The notes beneath the pieces were generated by a model. The model was not told the DNA's origin, made no database searches, and worked only from the letters and a program-made list of their open reading frames with translations. A program made the translations under genes and the position numbers. A DNA stretch of 64,000 bases from Apostichopus japonicus (taxonomy: Eukaryota; Echinodermata; Holothuroidea; Aspidochirotida; Stichopodidae), in the NCBI RefSeq assembly GCF_037975245.1, contig NC_092576.1, forward strand, positions 34,016,611 through 34,080,610, read 5' to 3'. Position 1 is the first letter of the stretch; the number at the start of each line of letters is the position of its first letter. Shown in pieces: positions 39,901-49,484 of the stretch.

Positions 39901-42144
39901 TTTCTTTTTTCTTTCTATTGATTTGGGAGTTGTTCTGATAGCAGTAAAGCTTATTTCCAAGGGTAGCAACTGTACTCATTCGAAACAAAGTATTTTTACT
40001 AGAAGAAATCCTTTTAAGTACTCTAAGCATATAAATAGTATTTGAGTTTCACACTGTTAATAGCTTTTTGTTTCAGGTTCAGTTTCAATGCAACTTAAGT
40101 GGTTTCCAGGTTTATGTTATTGTTTTGTTTCTTATTTCTTTAGTATGTCATAGAATAGTATTTTTTAGTCGTTGCTCTTTCATTCTAGACACTATCTCTT
40201 TGTAAGAGTGCTAATTACAATGGACAGCAGTATCCTTGGTAGGTTCATAAGGTAAATTGACCCCCTGCTATTCAGCATTTATCAATCTTGCTTAAATAGT
40301 ATTTTACCTTTGGGAGTCTAATATCATCAGGAAAGTCCAGATTAATATGCTGAAATAGTTTAGTAGTAGTATGATAATATCACTGTTTTTCAACGCACTG
40401 GTAGACAAATTCACACTTTATCCCTGTTTTGGAATGATATCTAAACTGTTCATGTTAGTGTAATATATTGTTACATTGTTGTTTGCAGTGCTAATTCCAC
40501 ATTTGCTGTTTATGATATTCTAAAAGTTTAAAACACCTGTCAAGATTGCATGTTGGTAAATAAAGATATGTGTGTTTGGTAAATTTGACTCTCTCAATGT
40601 GTTCCTCTTGGTATAACGTTTATTTTTTCATCTAAATCTCTTTCATGTACAACAAATTCCTCTCCACAAAGGATTTGCCCAGGATCACAAATTACTTTAC
40701 CAACATATAGCAGCTTCATTTGAATACATAATTTTTACTTTCAACCACAACTTTTTACTGTGTATACAAACTGTTATTTGGTAAATTAACGGAAACATTC
40801 TGTCTAGAAACGAAAAAAGTTCGACCAATATACAAAAAGTATTTTGAATTTTACATCACTTTTTCCATGTTGCCACATAAAATTCTACCTGAATAAATAG
40901 AAATGAATCTGTTTCTACACAAACCGTAGTTGTGCATTTACAGTTGCTGTTGTACACTGATGAAAAAACAGATGGAAACTAATTGACAGCTTTTCTTTTG
41001 TAAATATACAGAGAAATTTTTTACAGTGTAATGTTAAGCTTTGTCAGTAACGGTATATAGACTATGATGGTAACATGACTTTAGATTTACCAACTTCTCA
41101 GTATTGTGGTATTTTCCTTTCTTTTTAGTGTCTACAGTGAAAGGAATGTTTGAGTTAAGGGAGAGAGGTGGGGCATTTGTCATGTCTCGCCCCTACCATG
41201 CACCACCCCTTCTTCACTCATTCAATTGAAGAAGTTCATATATCAACCGGGTAAAATACATTACAGCTATGGTTATACAGTCCAATGCCAAGCTTGCGCT
41301 GGAAATGGCTCATTAGCCAATTCGCATTATAAGTGGAACTTGTTAAATTATCAAAAATGCGTTAGTCACTTTTTTTGGTAATTCCAGTTGTTACAAACCA
41401 TGCATAATGCACTAACATGTAACGTAGAGTGGTTAGGGATAATATTACCTTTAGATTTCACTTGTATATACCAATCCTTTATCGGTTCATCTTCCGAGGC
41501 GGCAACCGAAACACTGAAGATCCTTTCATGGTGTAAAGTGACATTGTTAATGATCAGAGAACCATTAGGATAAACGTCGTATTCCCGAGAGAGATACCCG
41601 CTGCCGCCCTTCACAGACTTCACGAAAGTGATAATAGGTGGCGTCCCTATCGTAGTAGAATCGTACCATTGAATGCCTAGATAGCCCTCTTCAAATGCAC
41701 ATTGAACCGTTCCAGACTGAAACAGTTCCAGGTATTGTAATGTAGCGCACATTGTGTTTGAACCAGGTAAGCCTGTGTGAAAAAGTCAGCATTTGAGTAC
41801 GCTTGTATATAACTTCCTATAAGAATAGTGGCAAAAGAGAGAAAATATTTAACATTTGCTTGCTTGGAGGTTTCTTTATCTTTAGTACTGAAAATATAAC
41901 AAGGAGTCACAGTAAATGAGTTTTAAAACTGAATATGTTTATTATAATACATCTCATATATAGTCTCCATGGGAAACTATTTCAAACTGAGTATGGTGCA
42001 ACCTACTAATGCTTGGTAACATTTAGACATCCTTAATTTTCGTGTGCGTTTATGTACTCCATTTACAAATATATTCAATATGCCTACTTACTTACCACTA
42101 ACAATTGCCACCAAAATAAATAGGACAAGTCGTTCTTTGGCCAT
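24882..42144 (-). CDS. Membrane Ig-NACHT receptor (four Ig-like domains, TM helix, NACHT ATPase)
   Basis: Sixteen exons (high to low): 42144-42096, 41772-41449, 35577-34933, 34384-34046, 33307-33200, 33052-33006, 32791-32764, 32276-30766, 30034-29817, 29113-29037, 28010-27958, 27337-27218, 26695-26493, 26139-26063, 25614-25556, 24941-24882. All junctions have AG/GT ends and compatible phases; the sum is 3918 nt (1305 residues plus stop). Order: signal peptide 1-17, Ig1 about 20-124, Ig2-Ig3 125-339, Ig4 340-452, TM 463-487, NACHT 514-1017, then a duplicated C-terminal module and a tail ending EEYADVTSR. NACHT proteins are STAND NTPases that switch on ATP binding and usually oligomerise; Ig ectodomains bind ligands. 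I infer a surface receptor that signals through its NACHT. No death-fold effector domain is visible. The largest intron holds an EnSpm-like element. No gene symbol is justified. Confidence 0.85.
25556..26695 (-). CDS. Ig-NACHT gene exons 13-15: second copy of the C-terminal module
   Basis: Exon 13 (26695-26493) corresponds to exon 9 and ends KQIKELV. Exon 14 (26139-26063) is 77 bp like exon 10 and reads FYRCLVPRSISPESIP. Exon 15 (25614-25556) reads VSWNPKQQYYNLNVKSGRWF, matching exon 11. Exon order, the 77-bp length and phases (0, 2, 1, 0) are the same as in the first copy. Divergence is high, so the duplication is old. No counterpart of exon 12 was found before the terminal exon. Confidence 0.62.
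27218..30034 (-). CDS. Ig-NACHT gene exons 9-12: first copy of a C-terminal exon module
   Basis: Exon 9 (30034-29817) runs VPISCVHLH to QQLKELS. Exon 10 (29113-29037, 77 bp) has SFDGCLLPIPFPVDTIP. Exon 11 (28010-27958) has VTWRRYGYRLNLRSGDWK. Exon 12 (27337-27218, exactly 40 codons) has VDDPSTVSRLCSEMIEIRN and a Leu-rich helix ending NASKCN. Phases run 0, 2, 1, 0, 0. The L-K-E-L-x-x-x-x-C-L-x-P pattern at the exon 9/10 junction looks like one degenerate leucine-rich-repeat strand, as in NLR C-termini. The fold is otherwise unrecognised. Exons 9-11 are repeated as exons 13-15. Confidence 0.65.
29623..29795 (+). repeat. Dispersed repeat, copy 1 (SINE-like)
   Basis: Matches 35812-35986 in the same orientation, sharing CATTGGCTTATC, AACGTCCATGATTATGAG and GACATA-ATTAATC-TGGAGTGA. 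Both copies lie in introns of the Ig-NACHT gene. Length (~175 bp) and lack of coding capacity suggest a SINE or MITE; I saw no clear A/B boxes. Confidence 0.65.
30766..32276 (-). CDS. Ig-NACHT gene exon 8: NACHT ATPase domain
   Basis: A single 1511-bp exon holds the NTPase. Walker A is EGEPGYGKSTFALQ (Lys about residue 594). Walker B is LFVLLDGYDEY, the NACHT-specific form with D-G-x-D-E (about 669). Sensor 1 is VVFLTTRS (about 700). A GFND...A segment and winged-helix-like sequence follow, ending LEFATKIQ at the donor. The pre-NACHT block VNRIYVEGGMD is the usual lead-in of invertebrate NLR-like NACHT proteins. All nucleotide-binding residues are intact, so the ATPase is likely functional. 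Neighbouring exons extend it at both ends; alone it would look like a truncated NLR. Confidence 0.92.
32764..33052 (-). CDS. Ig-NACHT gene exons 6 and 7: cytoplasmic juxtamembrane linker
   Basis: Exon 6 (33052-33006, 47 bp) reads VLRRKPRKQDGHNAEE; exon 7 (32791-32764, 28 bp) reads TAPMINFQN. Phases run 1 to 0 to 1 and join the NACHT exon in frame. The basic cluster is a stop-transfer signal. An alternative acceptor 6 bp inside exon 6 is possible but gives a less basic reading. Only about 26 residues separate the membrane from the NACHT exon, and no CARD, Death or PYD domain fits there. Confidence 0.65.
33200..33307 (-). CDS. Ig-NACHT gene exon 5: transmembrane helix
   Basis: 108 bp, phase 1-1. 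After a polar stretch (EETSDSKRK) comes about 25 hydrophobic residues starting LPIAVLILTVLALV, ending at the exon boundary with Phe-Lys. The next exon is strongly basic (LRRKPRKQ), as expected on the cytoplasmic side. This sets the topology: Ig domains outside, NACHT inside. The first 24 bp of this exon with its acceptor are duplicated upstream at 33399-33422. Confidence 0.85.
33284..33513 (+). repeat. 115-bp tandem duplication including the start of the TM exon
   Basis: TCCTTTTTGAATCGCTGG occurs at 33284 and again at 33399, and similarity continues for the whole 115-bp unit with only a few differences. On the minus strand each copy carries the same splice acceptor and the first eight codons (EETSDSKR) of the TM exon. 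Only the lower copy continues into the membrane helix. Confidence 0.85.
34046..34384 (-). CDS. Ig-NACHT gene exon 4: fourth, membrane-proximal Ig-like domain
   Basis: 339 bp, phase 1-1. Key residues: GNITCSVLGI (B Cys with a sequon), ELMWKSQ (Trp) and DEITLECLVVG (F Cys). It starts with S-P-N-P-P-H, a typical proline-rich inter-Ig linker. The following exon is the membrane helix. Confidence 0.85.
34933..35577 (-). CDS. Ig-NACHT gene exon 3: second and third Ig-like domains
   Basis: 645 bp, phase 1-1, encoding two Ig domains without an intron between them. Ig2 has SSINCFVENV (B Cys), SLAWYQ (C Trp) and LLSVFVCKVED (F Cys). Ig3 has EMTLSCNEGN, VVIWKRS and AGLYICLSSD, a textbook Y-x-C F strand. 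Sequons NVT, NQT and NGS support an extracellular, glycosylated location. Both lie on the N-terminal side of the membrane helix. Confidence 0.85.
35812..35986 (+). repeat. Dispersed repeat, copy 2 (SINE-like)
   Basis: Partner of 29623-29795, same orientation, lying in the intron between Ig-NACHT exons 2 and 3. It starts TATGTATGTATTTTAGA and ends near the GTGGAGTGA block. Confidence 0.65.
36465..41028 (+). mobile_element. EnSpm/CACTA-like DNA transposon inside an Ig-NACHT intron
   Basis: The left end is CACTGTAAAAAATGTCTGTG and the right end, read inward, is CACTGTAAAAAATTTCTCTG: 18 of 20 positions match and the termini are CACTG. A TA dinucleotide flanks both ends (36463-36464 and 41029-41030), compatible with the 2-3-bp duplications of EnSpm/CACTA. 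The 4564-bp body contains a plus-strand spliced zinc-finger-like gene (about 38315-39420) but no recognisable transposase. Subterminal sequences have ACAAAATGTATTGTAACAA-type words on the left. Tc1/Mariner (also TA) is less likely given the CACTG ends. Confidence 0.6.
38315..39420 (+). CDS. Zinc-finger-like gene carried by the EnSpm-like element (partly decayed)
   Basis: After an acceptor with a good pyrimidine tract (CTCTCTTGCAG) the first piece reads VTCSCGVHSDTAARKMCHYR. After a one-base frame break it continues ACPEEKCNRIFVSYSALKSH and FYRDH, giving C2H2-type Cys/His pairs. A middle exon at 38750-38915 has LLYPTSIIAVLKMLFMSYYV and FNICYP, and joins in phase to 39306-39420 (ILFEIDPGRGSRTKKSYRWC, stop at 39420). 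The C-x-C ... H-Y-R ... S-Y-Y-V-F-N-x-x-Y-P layout is one I associate with transposon-linked zinc-finger proteins of animals; I could not check it. A noncoding first exon near 36840-36905 (donor GTAAGT) is possible. Confidence 0.42.
41449..41772 (-). CDS. Ig-NACHT gene exon 2: first Ig-like domain
   Basis: 324 bp, phase 1 at both ends, as is usual for extracellular Ig exons. B-strand Cys lies in GTVQCAFEEG and the core Trp in GIQWYDS. NGSLIINNVTLHH forms the D-E region with two N-glycosylation sequons. Where the F-strand Cys is expected the sequence is RIFSVSVAAS, with no Cys, so the canonical disulfide is lost; an extra Cys near the N-terminus (MCAT) might compensate. The D-E block is clearly similar to NGSLILHRPKWHH in the third Ig domain, suggesting domain duplication. 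Confidence 0.8.
42096..42144 (-). CDS. Ig-NACHT gene exon 1: start codon and signal peptide
   Basis: The ATG ends at 42144. The exon reads MAKERLVLFILVAIVS with a final split codon (phase 1) before a GTAAGT donor, followed in the next exon by G-L-P-G. A short basic start and a nine-residue hydrophobic core are typical of a eukaryotic signal peptide. A possible 5'-UTR acceptor (CTTAAACAG) lies about 20 bp upstream. Confidence 0.75.
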
Positions 42145-45100
42145 TTCCAAAGCTGTGGAAATTCTGTTTAAGATAAGATTGGACATTATTAGATTACACT
42201 TTACAAAGTTCTTTCTGAGGCAAGCAAACTTTGAAGATACATTGATGTCATTAATAGTATTATAACATCTGAGTTTTAACCGAAACGAATAACATTGTCA
42301 AAATTTAACATAATCTTGATATTCATGTTTATTGTAATTATATACCACCGCTTGGATGGATTGCTAATGAGTATGTACTTATTTGGTAATCCAAGCTACT
42401 CTGCATACAACCGCGCACTCTACCCAACGCTTATCAAACAAATGCAAACAAATAAATTGGAAAAGCAAATAAGTATACGAAGTTTCGGTTTCATTATGTG
42501 AATGAACCAATACTCTTTGCACCTTTTAACACTAGCAGAGATTAACGTGGACACAAATCAAGATGCCACGGGGTGTTAAGGGTTTGAGTGATTTAGTAAT
42601 TTTGTTAATATTTTGTTGCCAAGTTCGAATCGCTTTTTTGCACACTTAAGTCGTCAATATGTAAATTAGAATGAACGAATAATATGTCATCTGTCGTGCA
42701 CGATAAATACCCTGATAAGGATTGACCTTAAATATGTGCAGTCTAGTAGCTAATCTTCCTGCGCTGGGGGCAGAGGAATGGAACTATCGTTTTCCCAAGT
42801 TTAAGATTCAGAGAATTGCAGCTGAATTAACGAGTGTTTTGAATTGACTTCCATGACACCACATCAGCTCGATGTTAAGGCGCGGAACCGACTGACATGT
42901 AGCGGTTCTAAATTAAATCTTTGAAATTCTGAACAATTTTGGCGCCAAATTAGAACATTCCGAAGCATATTTCGAATATAAATTTGTTCTCTTCGAAATA
43001 AGGAATACACACACTAAGATCAACGGAAGAGCTTCTTACACATATCCCATCCACCTCTTTAAATATGTGACGGCCTCTGTACTGTACATTCAGCTAAATG
43101 ATCCTATATAACTCTCCGTTTTTTCTCTAACATATTTGTTTTGCAGTATATTTTGCGTTCCTGTACATTTATATGGTACCCTCTGGAATGTTTTGTTCCA
43201 CAAGAGTTAAACTAAACAAAATATGTCAATTTTAACCCAGTTAAACATTAATATGTTAAGTTACGATAAAAAATGGTTGTATTTCTTTGATACAGTTACA
43301 TATTAAGAAGGTATGAACAAGGTTTAATGTCAATAACAGTCTTGGAGTATCATCATGCACAATAAGGTACACAATTATTAAAATTATCTACTTTCGCACT
43401 GGAGGCCTCCGATATGAAATATATATATATATTACTAGTTCTTATTTCGGTACTATACAATTATACGACGTATGTCATATCATTCTTTACACCAATACAA
43501 AAAAACCGAAATTACAAAACGAAACGTGAGAGAAACTGTAATAAATATGAATACATAACTCGTGTGGGCTTGACATGGTTACTTATTTATAGTAAGACTG
43601 AAAAATATTAATACAACATTGATTAAGCGTCAAAATTAAAACAATTGCTTCAAATAAATGAAAGGAAATTCAATGTAACTCACACCCTGTCAACATTGAT
43701 TCAAGCAAAGTGTTTAGTAAACTCAAATATCATGTCTTGTTCCGAAGGTATATATATCATCGCAATATAATGGAATGAACTTAGATTAAAAATTTCCCTA
43801 CTTTTCCTTGGTAACTATAAATTATATCACGTATCGACAATATTGGAATTCATATAATTATCAGTATGGTTCACATTACCTTATATTTAGTTAACATTAC
43901 CTACTCCAAATGACGGAAAGCATCTTTGAAGTAGAAACATGGAAATTTCATTCAATGGTAAAGTTTTCCACAGATACAAATACACATTTACTACTATTCT
44001 ACAAAGCTAAATCAGACGATTTCAGTCACACAAAATACATTTGTGTAAGTATGACGCCTTATAGCTTAACATCGTTAGTCAACAATACGACGCTATGCTT
44101 ACTCTATGTATATCTAATTGACTGATAATCCGCAATACATGTAGCAGTTTAGTTGGCTCGTCTATTTTATGAATGATAACCCTTCGCTCTAGTTATAAAC
44201 CTAGTAGAACCGTTTCACGATTTCCTTTGAGATGCGAACTATCGTCATTTGATTGGACATTTTGTATGGCGTTGTTTGTCACTACAAATGATGGTTGTCT
44301 GCCACATTACATTGAAGAAACTGTTACAGATATATCCAGTGTACTGCTAGAAGACAACCAACGCCTAGTCATTTAGCTCTACGTCAAAAGGAATGAAGCC
44401 CGAATCTGAAAACCATTTACACTGCAACTACAATATATATATATATCGTATTGCTAGTGTTTCAATTACTAACCTTACATGAATACAAATCTGTTGTTGA
44501 ATACCCTGGTAGATCGTCTGTAAGTAAGAAAAAGAATCCAATATGGCGACGGTTTTCTTTGAACGTTCAAACCTACTATACCATGAATGCATCAGTAGTT
44601 GAAGAGTACAAAGGTCGTGTTTACTGCATATCTTTTCAAGTACGCTTTATATTTTCATATCAGTACTTTGTTTGATTTTTAGAGCCGTACATCAATATGA
44701 AAGTCCAAATTCCGTTTGTAAAGACAGAGTATCATAGATATATCTGTGGAATAAACTGCATCATTCGATTCTCAGTTTGTAAAACGTCCTTATGCCTATG
44801 CAAAACTGAAGATTTAACCTGGTTTAAAGGCTGCAATAAAAAGTATCTAGAAGATATAAATTGTAATTCATAATATTAAACCTTAAGATAAATGCATAGT
44901 TTCTAGATAAAAAAATATAAATAGAGTGATATATATCTTTGGAATTAAATGAAATTGGCAAAGTGATATACTTTATGAGACAATATAATTACAATTGTCT
45001 ATTCACCCATTAAATGTGTAAGACTTAATTGTACTCATCACAAAGACATCAATGCTACGGGTTACAGATGAAACACTTCACTTCATACGTTTTCGATTAA

Positions 45101-46782
45101 TTGAACATATTTGATTGTATGGCGCCACATAAAACAAACGTGACACGCATATACACGTGTTACTAGTCATTGACTACATTATCTTAAACTTAAATCAATG
45201 GATCATTACATTGTTTGAATTGTATCGAATTATTCAACCTATGGCTATTAAATTACAGTCCAATGAGTATATGACGCCATACGTGAAGAATGATATCAGT
45301 TTAGTATTTCCTTCTACACGAATTGCTTGTTCTCTTCAGTAATATGAGGCACGATATACAACATATATATATATATATGAGATATTCACATTAGTTTCAA
45401 TATCATTACACTCCCAATAAATAATAAACTGACGACAACTCGGGTACTAATGGTTCTAACCTGATCTACCAAATGCATGAACAAGTAAGTACAACTTTTG
45501 AAAACACAATTATAAAGATAATGGGATGAGTGCACTGGTCAATGGTATGTTTGTTAATTCATAGATCTGCTTTTCAGTTGTTGATATATCAAGTGGTTGT
45601 TAATTTGGCAGTTTCGTGAAAAAAACCGAGTGGACATGTCTCTTGTTGGACTCAAGCATTTACAGTATTTTCTTTAGTAACAAGTTTCCTTTTCTGCATA
45701 GAAGAGTGGTGTAACTCCAATATGATCGTCTTAGAGTTACAAAATTAATATGGAAGCAATCTAAATACATATATAATGTATTATCATAGACTTAAACTTA
45801 AGATAATTGAAGACAACGCGGCCTTTAGTGTTTCTAACGTGATATACAAAGACATGAAGAAGTAGTTTGCTTTGTGAAATCACAGCTCTACATATAATCA
45901 TTGGTTGTACTTTGTCTTTGTATAGGCTTACTCTTCCGTTCAAGTGATTATTACTCTTACAGTTCGTCAATAACTGAGTAGCAATCGGCATGATGAACCT
46001 TCAGACACTGGCTGTATTTGTACAGTCATAGTTTAACTTGTATACATACAATTCGTTTGGTTGAAGATTAATGATTAAATCGTCCGTTAAAGATTAGTCT
46101 AGTTAGAGCAAAGGTGTTCTTACGTCTTTCTCTAAAAGTAATTAGTATCGATAACAAAGATATTAATAATTGTCTCTGTCATAGCTTAATCCGATTACGT
46201 AGGCATTAATGTAATCCACTTTTGTTCACGAGAGATTACATTAACTACTATAAATCTTAAAGCTTTGTACCACAGTAAAAACTGGATCGTTCTGATAAAA
46301 TTGGTAGCAATTGCAATTAAGTTATTATTATACGAGTTGAACAATAAAAAATAATACTATGCCAGGCAATGGATTTCTTCACTACAGACAATATGAACTG
46401 AAAATGTACTCAATATTTGGCTAAACATTAATGTGAAAACACTGTTTCCACATGATCCACATTAAATACCAAACACCTTTCACTGTATCTTGTTCATATA
46501 AGAGTTTAGGCCGAGTTTATTAAAAATTCGTTTGTTTAGATATGCATGTAGGCCATGCACGTCATCTATTTGCGTTTCAAGTTTGGAAAAACTACATTAT
46601 TTCATGTCTGGCTTAAACTTGCGTTTGCAATTGGGTTTGAGTCAGATGCATTAAATCAATTTAAAACCGCCACATGACAAATATACCATCCTGCAAAATC
46701 TATTGTTATAAAAATTGAATATAAGCTTATTACCCTTGGCAGTCTGTTGACTTGAGCATACATTAGATGTTCCAGTCATAAT
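42145..46782. other. Intergenic region upstream of the Ig-NACHT gene
   Basis: No intact gene. Between about 43414 and 45345 the plus strand shows several short frames with Ig-strand-like pieces (a signal-like MKYIYILLVLISVLYNYTTY, and KYICVS, GRVYCISFQ, TEDLTWFKGC), but they do not join into an ORF. A weakly conserved direct repeat lies at about 45430-45490 and 45808-45868. Short TA tracts occur near 44437 and 45363. The 5' regulatory region of the receptor should lie just right of 42144; I see no clear TATA box. Confidence 0.3.
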
Positions 46783-47483
46783 CAGGCGCGTATCCAGGAT
46801 TTTCTAAACCGGGGCGAGAATTACTATCTAAGCGAAGCGCCACCATAAGTTGGAAAATTTCTGGTTTGATACCCCCCCCCCCAGATCACCGAAAATCGCA
46901 CTTCTCGGGCTTGAAAATGGCCAACCATATGTACACTCTTGCATTAGAACCAAGTGTTTCACAATGATTTTTTCATCTATAACCTTTTTGAAGATTGTCA
47001 CCATTGACACATCATGTTCGACCTCATCGCATCACCTGTGGATCAATGCTTTTGTAGGCGGCCGACAATACCCGTCAGCCCCAGTTTTGAAGGTGTTAAG
47101 CCCATCGAGTGCGGTTAGGTAGGCTATATGTATTTTGTGACGCAGTGGCCAACTGTAGGCTTTTTATATGTTATAGGCTAAATTGAGCTAATTGGCATCT
47201 GCTTAACTCAGTAGCTAACTCAATAGGCCTGAAAGTTACTACGGTTATAATCGAGTTAATGGAGCTGACGAGTATTCAAGATCAAAAGAGCACTGACAAA
47301 ATACCATGCAAAAAAGACCAACAGTTTTTATCATCTTTTCGACATTGAAGGGGGGAGCGCTGGCTCCCACTGCTCCCCCCTGGCTACCTCGAGAAGCGAT
47401 TTCATATTCATGCAGATGGGAACAATCTCAAGAAGTGATGGGTGCGTCCGCCCACCCCCCCCCAAGCCCATTATACGCCCTTG

Positions 47484-48813
47484 CAGGGGCGTATCCAGGA
47501 TTTCCCAATAGGGGGGCGTTAGGCATGAATGATCGCCGCCCTGGGGGTGGGTCTAAGGGGAGGGGTGGACAATTTTTGCTTTCGAAGAAGGGCTGAAATG
47601 CCAAATGGTGCCATATTCATGTGCGGCGATCCGTACTTCCGAGTGGGGGGATATGACCTTGCTGACTATCTAAGCGTAGCGCCACCATGAGTTGGCGCGA
47701 AGCGTACAAGAAAATTTTGGGATTAACAAACCCTCTAGATGGCCGGAAACGGCACTTCCCGAGGTTTCTAAGCGGCATATACCCAACTTTAAAATAGGGA
47801 TGTCATGTCCGAAATATCTCATAATCAGGATCCCAAATACCATTTTTATAATTTCGGGTGTTATTTTGGGAAAATTGCCCCTGTCAATCTTGTTTCAGGA
47901 GGAACGTTGTCGTTAGAATGTTCGAGAGCTCTTTTATATTATTCGATGAAGAAAATGGCCTCATGCAGGCTATTATAGGCCTATACACATGCAATACACA
48001 ATTACACATAGTTGCATTCCTAGGTACCAATTGCTAGGGCATCCAGGTGAAACGTGTATTAAGCATTACCCTGGTAACATGAAATTCTCAGCTGTTCGAG
48101 GGAACATGTACGTGTGTAGGCCTACTATAGGGCCTATATGAATACTATGAGGGTGCATATATGTACTATATCAATACCGTGGGCGCAATAATACATTTTG
48201 TTGTTATAGGGCCAATGAAGCCTACAGTCAACTATTCTTGCCTTATAAAGACGCTTTATTTGAAAAGATCGCACTGCGTTTATGGTAGGCGAGAAATGAA
48301 GCTAAAAAAGAGCCGTACATTAACGATGATGCATAAATGTAGGCATGAAAATATTCTTATCCCTGGCATTTGGTGGGGGGATATGGTGTATTACATCCCC
48401 TCCACCCATTTTCATGGGGGATATATCCCCCTTCCCCCCCCCCCCAGGATCGCCTCCCATGGCCATATGTGATCCATTTTTCGACCTTAATAATAAGCAA
48501 CATTTCCAGTAAATATGAACACAAAATGAACAATTAAGTATGGCTGGCATGTCACTTAGTGTTTATAATGATAATACAAACACAATTACCATCTATGTTT
48601 GTAAAACTATTATGCCGCCGAACTTCGCCAGAACCTTTTTTTGGCAAACAAACAAAAAAGCATACGGGAGGGGGGGGGGGGGTTTAAGGGATCACCGACA
48701 TCTCGCTTAAAGGTCGTCATCAATTTTTTTATTTTTATTGGCTAAACTTTTTTTTTGGTGACGGCCAATAGGAGGCGCGTGCCTGTTGCGCCCCCCCCCT
48801 GGATACGCCCCTG
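47484..48813. mobile_element. TIR element, inner copy nested in a relative
   Basis: Termini CAGGGGCGTATCC and GGATACGCCCCTG are perfect 13-bp inverted complements, and CCTTG is duplicated exactly at both flanks (47479-47483 and 48814-48818). Its left part (CTATCTAAGCGTAGCGCCACC) matches the outer copy (CTATCTAAGCGAAGCGCCACC near 46827), so the two belong to one family. Non-coding. Confidence 0.78.
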
Positions 48814-49140
48814 CCTTGGATCTACTACATATTATTCACAGTTGATGTGCTCAATTCTCCAATCGCATGCGGAATTTATTTTAAGATTCCTTGTACGAGT
48901 TTGTAGTAACAATTACATTCAGGTCGGAGTGCATATGGCAGTGTTTACATTGAAAGACATAGGTCTAGTGCAGTTCACATACAGATCCTGGTCTAATACC
49001 GAAATATGTCATGTTCTTCGAAGACTCGGTCGAGTTCGAGACCAGCCACAGTTGGCTTCATAGCACAATTGTTGAAGGCGTCAATACACACACGCGCGTT
49101 TACGATAGACCATATATAGTACAAATGTACATATATATTA

Positions 49141-49215
49141 GTGAGAGAGGAAAATGGAAACGTCAAAAATGGAGTTGTAGGTGTAAGGGGTAGGGTGAGG
49201 CGCACACCACTTCCG
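49141..49215. repeat. Element segment shared with 3815-3890
   Basis: Lies inside the outer TIR element, just after a short TATATATTA tract. Shares GTCAAAAATGGAG and GTAGGGTGAGGCGCAC with the fragment next to the GATA array. Confidence 0.75.
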
Positions 49216-49484
49216 GATCCTCGATCCGTCACTGGCTACCCTGTGTATATAATAGGGATCAGCGCTGTTATGTCGCTGTTATGTCACTGTTGCTCTTTCT
49301 CTTCCCGGTGTCTTTGCGTTCTTCTTCTACTCCCTCCTTTCCCCTTCTTTCTCTCTTTGCATTTCCTTCCTCTCCTTCCTCCTCCTTGCTCCCATCATTT
49401 CCCCTTTTTTCTTCTCTCTTTTTTTTCCACTCTTTGTCTTACCCGGGCAGGCGCGCCCCTAACGCCCCCCTGGATACGCGCCTG

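Larger units (their letters stand above)
46783..49484. mobile_element. TIR element, outer copy
   Basis: The left terminus CAGGCGCGTATCC and right terminus GGATACGCGCCTG are perfect inverted complements over 13 bp. Flanks are ATAAT and ATAAA, a near-perfect 5-bp duplication. The body is non-coding, with poly-C and poly-G runs and a CT-rich tract (49280-49440). A related element (47484-48813) has inserted into it. Superfamily not assigned; no transposase is visible, so both are non-autonomous. Confidence 0.7.

Noticed and set aside
49280-49440. CT-rich tract as a regulatory element
   Set aside because: Simple low-complexity sequence inside a transposon, with no associated gene.
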